Below are positions 1 to 8,299 of a stretch of DNA of 64,000 nt, in pieces. The DNA is from Pseudomonas bohemica (GTDB lineage: Bacteria > Pseudomonadota > Gammaproteobacteria > Pseudomonadales > Pseudomonadaceae): the NCBI RefSeq assembly GCF_002934685.1, contig NZ_NKHL01000113.1:62001-126000 (forward strand). Direction: 5' to 3'. How positions within the stretch are numbered: position 1 is the stretch's first letter; each line of letters opens with the position of its first letter. The notes beneath the pieces were generated by a model. It worked only from the letters and a program-made list of their open reading frames with translations. It was not told where the DNA came from and searched no databases. The position numbers and the translations under genes are program-made.

Positions 1-239
1 TCAAGCCCGGCACCAACCGCACCACACTGGGCATCGACGGCACCGAAACTTTCGACGTGATCGGCGAACGTACGCCACGGGCTACCCTGACGCTGGTCAT
101 TCAGCGCAAAAACGGCGAGCGCGTGGACGTGCCGGTTACCTGCCGTCTGGACACGGGCGAAGAGGTTTCGATCTACGAAGCCGGCGGCGTGCTGCAGCGC
201 TTTGCCCAGGACTTCCTGGAATCCTCCGCCGTGGCTTGA
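1..239 (+). CDS. acnD: Fe/S-dependent 2-methylisocitrate dehydratase AcnD, C-terminal end (partial)
   Basis: Open from the left edge in frame 3 (first whole codon at base 3) to TGA at 237-239, so only about the last 78 residues are present. The tail contains the swivelling-domain ending typical of aconitase-like enzymes: G-T-N-R-T-T-L-G near the start, then a stretch rich in charged beta-strand residues and a final G-G-V-L-Q-R-F helix. AcnD dehydrates 2-methylcitrate in the propionate (2-methylcitrate) pathway, working with PrpF. The identification rests mainly on prpF starting 59 bases downstream, since acnD-prpF is a conserved pair in Pseudomonas. A generic aconitase A would look similar over this short piece. 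Confidence 0.8.
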   Translation, partial: KPGTNRTTLGIDGTETFDVIGERTPRATLTLVIQRKNGERVDVPVTCRLDTGEEVSIYEAGGVLQRFAQDFLESSAVA

Positions 240-298
240 GGCTTGGCGGCGCTACGGACACGTGGCGCCAGCTTCTTATATAGAAGGAAAACGAACTG

Positions 299-1489
299 AT
301 GGCTCATACAGCGCAAATCAGGATTCCCGCGACTTACATGCGCGGCGGCACCAGCAAAGGGGTGTTCTTTCGCTTGCAGGACCTGCCCGAAGCCGCGCAA
401 GTGCCCGGCCCGGTGCGTGATTCCCTGCTGCTACGGGTCATCGGCAGTCCTGACCCTTACGCAAAACAGATCGATGGCATGGGAGGCGCGACGTCGAGCA
501 CCAGCAAAACGGTGATTCTGTCGAAGAGCATCAAGGCCGATCACGACGTCGACTACCTGTTCGGCCAGGTGTCCATCGACAAGCCTTTCGTGGACTGGAG
601 CGGCAACTGCGGCAACCTTTCAGCGGCGGTCGGGCCATTCGCGATCAGCAACGGGCTGGTGGACGCCAGCCGGATTCCCGAGGACGGCGTGGCGGTGATC
701 AGGATCTGGCAGGCCAACATCGGCAAGACCATCATCGCTCATGTGCCGATCACCCATGGAGAGGTCCAGGAGACCGGTGACTTCGAACTGGACGGAGTCA
801 CCTTTTCAGCGGCGGAGGTTCAGCTGGAGTTCATGGATCCGGCAGCCGAAGAAGAAGGCGCCGGTGGCTCGATGTTCCCTACCGGCAATCTGGTGGACGA
901 TCTGGAAGTGCCCGGGGTCGGCACCTTCAAGGCGACCATGATCAACGCCGGCATCCCGACGATTTTCGTCAATGCCAGCGACATCGGTTACACCGGCACC
1001 GAATTGCAGGACGCCATCAACGGCGATCCGAAAGCGTTAAACATGTTCGAAACCATTCGGGCGTACGGCGCGGTGCGCATGGGCTTGATCGACAATGTCG
1101 ACGAGGCTGCCAAACGCCAGCACACGCCGAAAGTCGCATTCGTCGCGGCGCCCGCGGAGTACGTGTCTTCCAGTGGCAAGCGGGTCGCGATCGATGACGC
1201 CGACCTGCTGGTTCGCGCCATGTCCATGGGCAAGCTGCATCATGCAATGATGGGGACCGCAGCGGTGGCGATTGGCACCGCGGCTGCGATTCCGGGAACC
1301 CTGGTGAACCTGGCGGCTGGTGGCGGCAAGCGCAGCGCCGTGCGTTTCGGCCATCCTTCGGGAACCCTGCGTGTGGGGGCTGACGCGGTGATCGTCGACG
1401 GCGAATGGCAAGTGAAGAAAGCCATCATGAGCCGCAGTGCACGGGTGTTGATGGAAGGCTGGGTGCGGGTGCCGGGGGATAGTTTCTGA
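299..1489 (+). CDS. prpF: 2-methylaconitate cis-trans isomerase PrpF
   Basis: The 396-residue product has the usual PrpF length. It begins with an A-T-Y-M-R-G-G-T-S-K-G motif, the signature start of the PrpF/AcnD-accessory family (two diaminopimelate-epimerase-like lobes). A D-W-S-G-N-C-G-N segment near residue 100 and an N-A-G-I-P-T-I-F-V segment near 215 are also family landmarks. PrpF isomerises the trans-2-methylaconitate made by AcnD so that aconitase B can hydrate it to 2-methylisocitrate. The ATG at 299 follows an AGAAGGAAA ribosome-binding site and lies 59 bases after acnD, so the two are probably co-transcribed. The REP pair just downstream suggests that the operon ends here. Confidence 0.95.
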   Translation: MAHTAQIRIPATYMRGGTSKGVFFRLQDLPEAAQVPGPVRDSLLLRVIGSPDPYAKQIDGMGGATSSTSKTVILSKSIKADHDVDYLFGQVSIDKPFVDWSGNCGNLSAAVGPFAISNGLVDASRIPEDGVAVIRIWQANIGKTIIAHVPITHGEVQETGDFELDGVTFSAAEVQLEFMDPAAEEEGAGGSMFPTGNLVDDLEVPGVGTFKATMINAGIPTIFVNASDIGYTGTELQDAINGDPKALNMFETIRAYGAVRMGLIDNVDEAAKRQHTPKVAFVAAPAEYVSSSGKRVAIDDADLLVRAMSMGKLHHAMMGTAAVAIGTAAAIPGTLVNLAAGGGKRSAVRFGHPSGTLRVGADAVIVDGEWQVKKAIMSRSARVLMEGWVRVPGDSF

Positions 1490-1528
1490 TCGTCTGACCA
1501 GCGCCTGATTTGCGCCGACATCAAATCC

Positions 1529-1617
1529 TGTAGGAGCCGGCTTGCTGGCGAACCGGGTGTGTCAGGTACCTCTGAATTGCCTGGCCTGACGCGTTCGCCA
1601 GCACGCCGGCTCCTACA
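1529..1617. repeat. REP palindrome pair (Pseudomonas GTAGGAGC type)
   Basis: The left arm (1529-1552) reads TGTAGGAGCCGGCTTGCTGG then CGAA. The right arm (1594-1617) is its near-perfect inverse, ending GCCGGCTCCTACA. About 41 bases separate them. This is the repetitive extragenic palindromic element of fluorescent pseudomonads, with a GTAG head. It sits between the converging ends of prpF and ppsR, where it could act as a bidirectional transcription end or mRNA stabiliser. Confidence 0.9.
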
Positions 1618-1628
1618 GTGGTGCGGCG

Positions 1629-2447
1629 CTACTTGAAGCGCCGCTCAACCCCTTTTTCCACCAACACTTTCGCCGAGATTTCCTCGACCGAGAAATGGGT
1701 GGAATTGATGTTGGGAATGTTCTCGCGGCGGAACAGGTTTTCCACTTCGCGCACTTCGAATTCGCATTGGGCGAAACTCGAATAGCGGCTGTTGGGCTTA
1801 CGTTCGTGGCGAATCGCGGTCAGCCGATCCGGGTCAATGGTCAGGCCGAACAGCTTGTTGCGATGCTGTTTGAGCGCAGGTGGCAGTTGCAGGCGCTCCA
1901 TGTCGTCTTCGGTGAGCGGATAGTTGGCTGCGCGAATGCCGAATTGCATCGCCATGTATAGACAGGTAGGCGTCTTCCCGCAACGCGAGACACCCACCAG
2001 AATGATGTCGGCCTTGTCGTAATAATGGGTCCGTGCGCCGTCGTCGTTATCCAGCGCGAAGTTCACCGCCTCGATGCGCTCCATGTAGTTGGAGCTGTGA
2101 CCGATGGAGTGCGATTTGCCCACCGAGTAGGAGGAGTGTGAACTAAGCTCCTGCTCGAGGGGGGCCAGGAAGGTCGAAAAGATGTCGATCATGAAGCCGT
2201 CGGAGGTCGCCAGAATCTCGCGGATGTCCTGATTGACGATGGTGTCGAAGATGATCGGGCGTACCTCGTCCTTCTCGGCAGCCTTATTGATTTGCGCAAC
2301 CATGGCCCGCGCTTTCTCGACGCTGTCGATGTAGGGCCTCGTGAACTTGTTGAACGTAATGTTTTCAAACTGCGCTAGCAGGCTCTGGCCCAGGGTTTCG
2401 GCAGTGATGCCGGTGCCGTCGGAGATAAAGAAAGCGGATCGTTTCAT
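1629..2447 (-). CDS. ppsR: Phosphoenolpyruvate synthase regulatory protein (bifunctional kinase/pyrophosphorylase)
   Basis: A 272-residue DUF299 family protein. It opens with F-F-I-S-D-G-T-G-I-T-A-E-T, the family signature, and has the nucleotide-binding P-loop-like G-V-S-R-C-G-K-T-P near residue 153. PpsR inactivates PEP synthase by ADP-dependent phosphorylation of a threonine and reactivates it by phosphate-dependent removal. Its target ppsA is divergently transcribed from the shared 195-base intergenic region, the standard Pseudomonas arrangement, which supports the assignment strongly. Length and motifs are normal and nothing appears broken. Confidence 0.96.
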   Translation of the reverse strand: MKRSAFFISDGTGITAETLGQSLLAQFENITFNKFTRPYIDSVEKARAMVAQINKAAEKDEVRPIIFDTIVNQDIREILATSDGFMIDIFSTFLAPLEQELSSHSSYSVGKSHSIGHSSNYMERIEAVNFALDNDDGARTHYYDKADIILVGVSRCGKTPTCLYMAMQFGIRAANYPLTEDDMERLQLPPALKQHRNKLFGLTIDPDRLTAIRHERKPNSRYSSFAQCEFEVREVENLFRRENIPNINSTHFSVEEISAKVLVEKGVERRFK

Positions 2448-2642
2448 TTGCGCCTTAGGCCTTAAGCTGGTGACGATTCTTGGATATCATAGGCGCGCTT
2501 GCGGGCCTAGACGTGCCGCATTCTAACGAGTTTTACGCGTCAGACTTCAAGATCCAGACCACGAGCGCGCAGAATCCGTTTTTCCTGTGGTTCCAGCGCC
2601 AAAGCTTTTCCCAACAACAAATCGGTTAGTGGAGAGATCACC

Positions 2643-5018
2643 TTGGTAGAGTACGTAGTTTCCCTCGATAAGCTCGGCGTCCATGATGTGGAGCACGTGG
2701 GGGGCAAGAACGCATCCCTCGGCGAGATGATCAGCAACCTGGCGGGCGCCGGCGTTTCCGTCCCCGGTGGCTTCGCCACTACAGCTCAGGCCTATCGTGA
2801 TTTTCTTGAGCAAAGTGGTCTGAATGATCAGATTCACAAGGCACTCGATGCTCTGGATGTCGACGACGTCAACGCGCTGGCCAAGACCGGCGCGCAGATC
2901 CGTCAGTGGATCATGGAGGCTGAATTCCCCGAGAAACTCAACGCTGAAATCCGTACCGCCTTCGCCGAATTGTCGGCGGGCAATCCGGACATCGCCGTTG
3001 CCGTGCGTTCTTCGGCCACCGCTGAAGACCTTCCAGACGCATCCTTCGCCGGTCAGCAGGAGACCTTCCTGAACATTCGTGGCGTGGAAAACGTGATCCG
3101 GGCAGCGAAAGAAGTGTTCGCCTCGCTGTTCAACGACCGCGCCATTTCCTACCGCGTACACCAGGGTTTCGACCACAAGCTGGTGGCGCTGTCCGCTGGC
3201 GTACAGCGCATGGTGCGCTCCGAAACCGGTACCGCCGGGGTGATGTTCACCCTGGACACCGAATCCGGTTTCCGTGACGTGGTGTTCATCACCGGCGCCT
3301 ACGGCCTGGGCGAGACCGTCGTGCAGGGTGCGGTCAACCCGGATGAATTCTATGTTCACAAGAACACGCTTGAAGCCGGTCGCCCGGCGATCCTGCGCCG
3401 CAACCTGGGCAGCAAGGCGATCAAGATGATTTACGGCGACGAGGCCAAGGCCGGGAAATCGGTCAAGGTCATCGATGTCGACGCTGCCGACCGCTCGCGC
3501 TTCTGCCTGAGCGACGAAGAAGTCAGTAACCTGGCGCGTCAGGCGATGATCATCGAAAAGCACTACAAGTGCCCGATGGACATCGAATGGGCCAAGGACG
3601 GTGACGACGGCAAGCTGTACATCGTTCAGGCCCGTCCTGAAACCGTGAAGAGCCGTTCCTCGGCCAACGTCATGGAACGCTACCTGCTCAAGGAGAAGGG
3701 CACCGTTCTGGCTGAAGGTCGCGCCATCGGCCAGCGCATTGGCGCCGGCAAGGTGCGGATCATCAAGGACGTGTCCGAAATGGACAAGGTTCAGGCAGGC
3801 GACGTGCTGGTTTCCGACATGACCGATCCGGACTGGGAACCGGTCATGAAGCGCGCCAGCGCCATCGTCACCAACCGTGGCGGTCGCACCTGCCACGCGG
3901 CGATCATCGCCCGCGAGCTGGGTATCCCGGCCGTTGTGGGTTGCGGCAACGCCACCGAGCTGCTCAAGGACGGCCAGGGCGTGACCGTTTCCTGCGCCGA
4001 GGGCGACACCGGCTATATCTTCGAAGGCGAACTGGGTTTCGACATCAAGCAGAACTCCGTCGATGCCATGCCGGAACTGCCATTCAAGATCATGATGAAC
4101 GTCGGCAACCCCGACCGCGCGTTCGATTTCGCCCAGCTGCCCAACGCCGGTATTGGCCTGGCGCGTCTGGAATTCATCATCAACCGCATGATCGGCGTGC
4201 ACCCCAAGGCGCTGCTGAACTACCCGAACCTGCCGCTGGATATCAAGGAAAGCGTCGACAAGCGCATCGCCGGTTATGACGATCCGGTCGGTTTCTACGT
4301 CGAGAAGCTGGTTGAAGGCATCAGCACCCTGGCGGCGGCGTTCTCGCCGAAGAAGGTCATCGTGCGTCTGTCGGACTTCAAGTCCAACGAATACGCCAAC
4401 CTGATCGGCGGCAAACTGTACGAGCCGGAAGAGGAAAACCCGATGCTGGGCTTCCGTGGGGCTTCGCGTTACATCAGCGAAAACTTCCGCGACTGCTTTG
4501 AACTGGAGTGCCGCGCGCTCAAGCGTGTACGCAACGAGATGGGCCTGACCAACGTCGAGATCATGGTGCCGTTCGTGCGCACCCTGGGCGAGGCGAGTCA
4601 GGTGGTCGACTTGCTGGCTGAAAACGGTCTGGCTCGCGGCGAGAACGGTCTGCGCGTGATCATGATGTGCGAGCTGCCATCCAACGCCTTGCTGGCGGAC
4701 GAATTCCTCGAATTCTTCGACGGCTTCTCCATCGGCTCCAACGACCTGACTCAGCTGACCCTGGGTCTGGATCGTGATTCCGGCATCATTGCGCACCTGT
4801 TCGACGAGCGTAACCCTGCGGTCAAAAAGCTGCTGTCCAACGCCATTCAAGCCTGCAACAAGGCTGGCAAGTACATCGGTATCTGCGGTCAGGGCCCGTC
4901 CGATCACCCGGATCTGGCGCGCTGGCTGATGGAGCAGGGCATTGAAAGCGTTTCGCTGAACCCTGATTCGGTACTGGAAACCTGGTTCTTCCTGTCCGAA
5001 GAAGACGCTCCAAAATGA
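2643..5018 (+). CDS. ppsA: Phosphoenolpyruvate synthase
   Basis: The 791-residue protein makes PEP from pyruvate and ATP in gluconeogenesis. Domains in order: N-terminal pyruvate/ATP-grasp domain with A-V-R-S-S-A-T-A-E-D-L-P-D-A-S-F-A-G-Q, the swivelling phosphohistidine domain with the G-G-R-T-C-H-A-A-I-I-A-R-E-L-G motif (catalytic His), and the C-terminal TIM-barrel PEP-binding domain ending in G-S-N-D-L-T-Q and G-I-C-G-Q-G-P-S-D. The start is TTG at 2643, preceded by GGAGAG. An upstream ATG in frame is not available, so the TTG is credible. Two hairpins follow the stop, the second with a long T run. Confidence 0.97.
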   Translation: MVEYVVSLDKLGVHDVEHVGGKNASLGEMISNLAGAGVSVPGGFATTAQAYRDFLEQSGLNDQIHKALDALDVDDVNALAKTGAQIRQWIMEAEFPEKLNAEIRTAFAELSAGNPDIAVAVRSSATAEDLPDASFAGQQETFLNIRGVENVIRAAKEVFASLFNDRAISYRVHQGFDHKLVALSAGVQRMVRSETGTAGVMFTLDTESGFRDVVFITGAYGLGETVVQGAVNPDEFYVHKNTLEAGRPAILRRNLGSKAIKMIYGDEAKAGKSVKVIDVDAADRSRFCLSDEEVSNLARQAMIIEKHYKCPMDIEWAKDGDDGKLYIVQARPETVKSRSSANVMERYLLKEKGTVLAEGRAIGQRIGAGKVRIIKDVSEMDKVQAGDVLVSDMTDPDWEPVMKRASAIVTNRGGRTCHAAIIARELGIPAVVGCGNATELLKDGQGVTVSCAEGDTGYIFEGELGFDIKQNSVDAMPELPFKIMMNVGNPDRAFDFAQLPNAGIGLARLEFIINRMIGVHPKALLNYPNLPLDIKESVDKRIAGYDDPVGFYVEKLVEGISTLAAAFSPKKVIVRLSDFKSNEYANLIGGKLYEPEEENPMLGFRGASRYISENFRDCFELECRALKRVRNEMGLTNVEIMVPFVRTLGEASQVVDLLAENGLARGENGLRVIMMCELPSNALLADEFLEFFDGFSIGSNDLTQLTLGLDRDSGIIAHLFDERNPAVKKLLSNAIQACNKAGKYIGICGQGPSDHPDLARWLMEQGIESVSLNPDSVLETWFFLSEEDAPK

Positions 5019-5027
5019 TGTAAGATG

Positions 5028-5049
5028 CCGGCCCGTTTCAGCGGGCCGG
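5028..5049 (+). terminator. Hairpin after ppsA
   Basis: The inverted repeat CCGGCCCG-TTTCAG-CGGGCCGG starts ten bases past the ppsA stop. It lacks its own T run and stands just before the stronger terminator at 5059, so it probably serves mRNA 3'-end protection. Confidence 0.6.
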
Positions 5050-5058
5050 TCTCAAGAG

Positions 5059-5090
5059 AAGGGCGGTCTTGTTGAGTCCGCCCTTTTTTT
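5059..5090 (+). terminator. Intrinsic terminator of ppsA
   Basis: The stem AAGGGCGG / CCGCCCTT is followed directly by a run of T (CCCTTTTTTT at 5081-5090). This is a standard Rho-independent terminator placed between ppsA and the hydrolase gene. Confidence 0.9.
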
Positions 5091-5182
5091 GCGACTTTTT
5101 CCGTCTGCAAGGTTCAGCGCCGGGGCAGCCACGCCGTGCTATCTCTGGCGATGCGCCATTTTTTGAGTCAAGCAAGAGCAAT

Positions 5183-6175
5183 ATGCAAAGCAGCAGCCAT
5201 CTATTTCCTGTGGCCCTGATCAGCGCCGAGCGACGTGGCGATCTGATCGAGGACGTTTACCGTCTCAAACCCGGCAACAGCCTGGACTTCACCGTCGAGT
5301 TGGCCGTGACCCGGCTGGGTCTGGTAGCGACTCCCGATGTGCGTGGCGTCCCGGTGATTCTTCTGCACGGCAGCTTTTCCAATCGACGTTTCTGGTATTC
5401 CCCGAAAGGCATCGGCCTGGGCGCCTATCTGGCTCGCGCCGGCTTCGACGTCTGGATCCCGGAAATGCGTGGGCACGGTCTCTCAGCGCGCAACGAAGCC
5501 TATCGGCATAACCGCGTGGCGGATTACGCCCGTTACGATTTGCCAGCCATTGCCGCGTTCGTTTTCGAGCAGAGTGGACAGGCGCCGCACTGGATCGGAC
5601 ACTCCCTGGGTGGCACGACGCTGGCAGCAGCTTTGGGCGGCCATTACCTCGCCGCCACGCACGCCGCATCGGTGGCGCTGTTTGGCAGTCAGGTCACCCG
5701 CAGCTACTGGCTGCTCAAGGTGCCGCCGCTGACCTGGAGCACCCGCCTGTTGCTCAAGCGTTTCGAGCACCTGTCCGGCTCTCGCTTCAAACGTGGCCCC
5801 GAAGATGAGCCGATGGGTGTGATTCTGGAAAGCATGCGCTGGCACGGGCTGTTCGGCCGTTTTGGTGACAAGAAGGAAGACTGGTGGTCGGGGCTGAAAC
5901 ATGTCGATGTGCCAACCCTGTGCGTCGCGGCCGTCGGCGATCATCAGGATCCAGAGTGGGCCTGTCGTGAGTTGTTCGAACAGTTCGGCTCGTTAGATAA
6001 GGAGTTTCTCCTTCTGGGCCGCGAGCAGGGTTTCACCGAAGACTTCGGGCATGTGCAGATGTTGGTCAGCAAGGCTGCACAGGCGCAGGTGTGGCCTCGG
6101 ATGGCAGACTGGCTGAATCGGCGAGTAGCGGCCCAACAGACTGAATTAACGCTGAACAGGTTGGCAACTTCCTGA
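5183..6175 (+). CDS. Alpha/beta-fold hydrolase
   Basis: The product is 330 residues if it begins at ATG 5183. The longer reading from 5069 would run through the ppsA terminator and is rejected. It shows the alpha/beta-hydrolase order: an H-G-S-F-S oxyanion loop near residue 65, R-G-H-G-L-S, the nucleophile elbow G-H-S-L-G-G near residue 137, and a late D-F-G-H-V-Q with the probable catalytic His. No signal peptide or membrane segment is seen, so it is cytosolic. The substrate is unknown; esterase or lipase-like activity is inferred from the fold. Its place between ppsA and rraA is conserved in Pseudomonas. The ribosome-binding site is weak. Confidence 0.85.
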   Translation: MQSSSHLFPVALISAERRGDLIEDVYRLKPGNSLDFTVELAVTRLGLVATPDVRGVPVILLHGSFSNRRFWYSPKGIGLGAYLARAGFDVWIPEMRGHGLSARNEAYRHNRVADYARYDLPAIAAFVFEQSGQAPHWIGHSLGGTTLAAALGGHYLAATHAASVALFGSQVTRSYWLLKVPPLTWSTRLLLKRFEHLSGSRFKRGPEDEPMGVILESMRWHGLFGRFGDKKEDWWSGLKHVDVPTLCVAAVGDHQDPEWACRELFEQFGSLDKEFLLLGREQGFTEDFGHVQMLVSKAAQAQVWPRMADWLNRRVAAQQTELTLNRLATS

Positions 6176-6320
6176 CCCGCGGCCTGCCGGGCATTCCTAT
6201 AAAAGTCTTCAGCCGCTAAGCTACCTCCAGTTGAGTGGCAATGACTGACATTGAAGTACGATCGGGTAGCGTGCAGCACTCGTCGGTCAGGATTTTGTTC
6301 TATATAAAGGAAGCATTGTG

Positions 6321-6398
6321 ATGGCCGGCGCGGTCAGACAAGCGTGCCATCGGGATCTGCCGCGAGCCGATTCAATCCTTGTTAAACGATGCCTTTAA
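6321..6398 (+). CDS. Possible 25-codon small ORF upstream of rraA
   Basis: ATG at 6321 lies seven bases after an AAGGAAG sequence and is followed by 24 sense codons and TAA, ending 15 bases before the rraA start. The peptide would be basic (MAGAVRQACHRDLPRA at the start). It may be a leader peptide or simply chance; only the good ribosome-binding site supports it. Confidence 0.25.
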   Translation: MAGAVRQACHRDLPRADSILVKRCL

Positions 6399-6413
6399 AG
6401 ACAGGAGCACCCC

Positions 6414-6902
6414 ATGCACTACATCACTCCGGATTTGTGCGACGCCTACCCTGAGCGGGTTCAGGTGGTCGAGCCGATGTTCAGCAACTTTGGTGGTCGC
6501 GACTCCTTCGGGGGACAGATCGTCACCCTCAAGTGCTTCGAAGACAATTCGCTAGTCCGCGAGCAGTCCGAGCAGGATGGCAAGGGCAAGGTGCTGGTCG
6601 TCGATGGTGGTGGCTCGCTGCGCCGCGCATTGCTGGGGGACCTGTTGGCAGAGAAAGCCGCGAAGAATGGCTGGGAAGGCATGGTCATCTATGGATGCGT
6701 GCGTGATGTCGATGTCCTGGCGCAGACCGATCTCGGTGTCCAGGCATTGGCCAGTCACCCGCTCAAGACCGACAAGCGCGGGCTTGGCGATCTGAACGTG
6801 GTGGTGAGTTTCGGCGGCGTGACGTTCCGCCCCGGGGAATATGTGTATGCCGACAACAACGGCATCATCGTCTCGCCAAGCCCTTTGAAGATGCCGGACT
6901 GA
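6414..6902 (+). CDS. rraA: Ribonuclease E activity regulator RraA
   Basis: A 162-residue protein of the RraA/MenG family, opening M-H-Y-I-T-P-D-L-C-D and containing F-S-N-F-G-G-R and the G-W-E-G-M-V-I-Y-G-C-V-R-D segment near residue 85. In enterobacteria RraA trimers bind RNase E and lower its activity. Some family members are oxaloacetate decarboxylases or HMG aldolases, and the same fold cannot separate these by eye. ATG 6414 follows AGGAG. The gene sits in the conserved hydrolase-rraA-cmaX order. Confidence 0.92.
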   Translation: MHYITPDLCDAYPERVQVVEPMFSNFGGRDSFGGQIVTLKCFEDNSLVREQSEQDGKGKVLVVDGGGSLRRALLGDLLAEKAAKNGWEGMVIYGCVRDVDVLAQTDLGVQALASHPLKTDKRGLGDLNVVVSFGGVTFRPGEYVYADNNGIIVSPSPLKMPD

Positions 6903-6951
6903 CTGGCCGTTTCGTTTATTGATGCCAGGTAGCAGGACCGCAAGGACTCGA

Positions 6952-7947
6952 ATGTTCGACGAAGAAAACGCGCAGTGGGGGCTGGTGCATGCCCTTGTGC
7001 TTGACGGCAAAGGCGGGGCGCGTTCAATAGCTCGGACCGAACTCGATAGCCTGCAGCTGGAGCCATACGAAAGCGTATGGCTACACTGGGATCGCAGCCA
7101 TCCGCAGACGCAGACGTGGTTGCGCAACGCAAGCGGCCTCAGTCAATTCGTCTGCGACCTGATGCTCGAAGAGAACACCCGGCCACGGCTGTTGCCCTTG
7201 CCGGATAACGAACTGCTGTTGTTTTTACGGGGCGTGAACCTCAATCCCGGTGCCGAGCCTGAGGACATGGTCTCGGTACGCATCTTCGCCGCGGCCCAGC
7301 AGGTGATCTCGTTGCGCCTTCGCTCGCTGCGCGCCACGGACGAGTTGATTGAACTGCTCAAGCAGGGCAAGGGGCCCAGGGCCGCCTCCGAGTTGCTGGT
7401 TTACCTGGCGCAACTGCTCACCGACAAGGTGCAGGCGGTCGTCAGCGAGCTGACCGAACTCGTCGATGACATGGAAGAACGGATAGATGCCGACGAACGG
7501 TATATGCCCGAACACGGCAACATGGTGCACATCCGCAGAAGGGCAGCGGGGATGCGCCGATTCCTCGCGCCGCAGCGGGAAATCTACGCGCAATTGACCC
7601 GCAGCAAGATGCCTTGGTTCGTCGAGGACGATGCTGATTACTGGAACGAGTTGAACAACAGTCTGACGCGTTATCTGGAAGAGCTGGAACTGACCCGAGA
7701 GCGCGTTGGGCTGGTGCTTGAGGCCGAAGACAGACGCCTCAACGAGCGGATGAACCGGACCATGTACCGCTTCGGGATCATCACCGGGATCTTCCTGCCG
7801 ATGAGCTTCCTGACCGGCCTTTTGGGCATCAATGTCGGGGGGATTCCGGGGTCGGATAATCCCCACGGTTTTCTGCTGGCGTGCGGTTTGATGATCGTCG
7901 TCGCACTGGGGCAAATGTGGCTGTTCAAGCGTCTGCGATGGGTGTGA
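6952..7947 (+). CDS. cmaX: CorA/ZntB-family metal transporter CmaX
   Basis: ATG 6952 is preferred because AAGGA lies nine bases upstream; a TTG at 6919 would add 11 residues. The 331-residue product has a long charged cytoplasmic part with a coiled-coil helix (about residues 150-260). Two C-terminal membrane helices follow, of which the first ends near a G-I-N sequence, the ZntB/CorA-type G-x-N selectivity motif (here L-L-G-I-N-V-G). Proteins of this family move divalent cations such as Zn2+ across the inner membrane. It is the first gene of the cmaX-cfrX-cmpX-sigX group, which is linked to envelope stress in P. aeruginosa. Confidence 0.9.
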   Translation: MFDEENAQWGLVHALVLDGKGGARSIARTELDSLQLEPYESVWLHWDRSHPQTQTWLRNASGLSQFVCDLMLEENTRPRLLPLPDNELLLFLRGVNLNPGAEPEDMVSVRIFAAAQQVISLRLRSLRATDELIELLKQGKGPRAASELLVYLAQLLTDKVQAVVSELTELVDDMEERIDADERYMPEHGNMVHIRRRAAGMRRFLAPQREIYAQLTRSKMPWFVEDDADYWNELNNSLTRYLEELELTRERVGLVLEAEDRRLNERMNRTMYRFGIITGIFLPMSFLTGLLGINVGGIPGSDNPHGFLLACGLMIVVALGQMWLFKRLRWV

Positions 7948-8033
7948 TGGAAAAAAAAACACATTGAGCAGCGTGCATTTTGTGACTCATGCGAAATTGC
8001 TTGCGTCTTTCAGTGACAATACGTGAGGTGCCC

Positions 8034-8297
8034 ATGCACGACCCGTTTGAAGAATCACTGCGCGACATGCTCAATTCTTCGTCCGCCAGCCGGGACGACG
8101 ATGCTGTGCTGGGCCGCGTCTTGAAGACCGCGAACCGCCAGGTTGGTGCGGGCGATTTGTTCGGTCTGCTCGGCCGTTGCACACAGGCATTGATGATCGC
8201 CGTGAACAACGGTTCGGCTCACGTTTCACCTGTTTCCCGTCGCAAGGCGACGATTGCCGGCAGAACATTTTTCGGCGCCCAAGACAAGGCTGATTGA
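8034..8297 (+). CDS. cfrX: Small conserved protein CfrX (CrfX)
   Basis: An 87-residue protein beginning M-H-D-P-F-E-E-S-L-R-D-M-L, with GAGGTG as ribosome-binding site. No known domain, signal peptide or membrane helix is visible. It is recognised by position and by the start motif as the small gene between cmaX and cmpX in Pseudomonas. Its stop is two bases before the cmpX start, so translation is probably coupled. The function is not established. Confidence 0.85.
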   Translation: MHDPFEESLRDMLNSSSASRDDDAVLGRVLKTANRQVGAGDLFGLLGRCTQALMIAVNNGSAHVSPVSRRKATIAGRTFFGAQDKAD

Positions 8298-8299
8298 AT

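Noticed and set aside
2547..4907. 786-codon open frame antisense to ppsA
   Set aside because: It mirrors the ppsA reading frame in high-GC DNA, has no family motif and no ribosome-binding site. ppsA itself has every catalytic motif.
5069..5182. N-terminal extension of the alpha/beta hydrolase
   Set aside because: The extra codons run through the ppsA terminator stem and T run and have no ribosome-binding site. The start at 5183 matches the family better.
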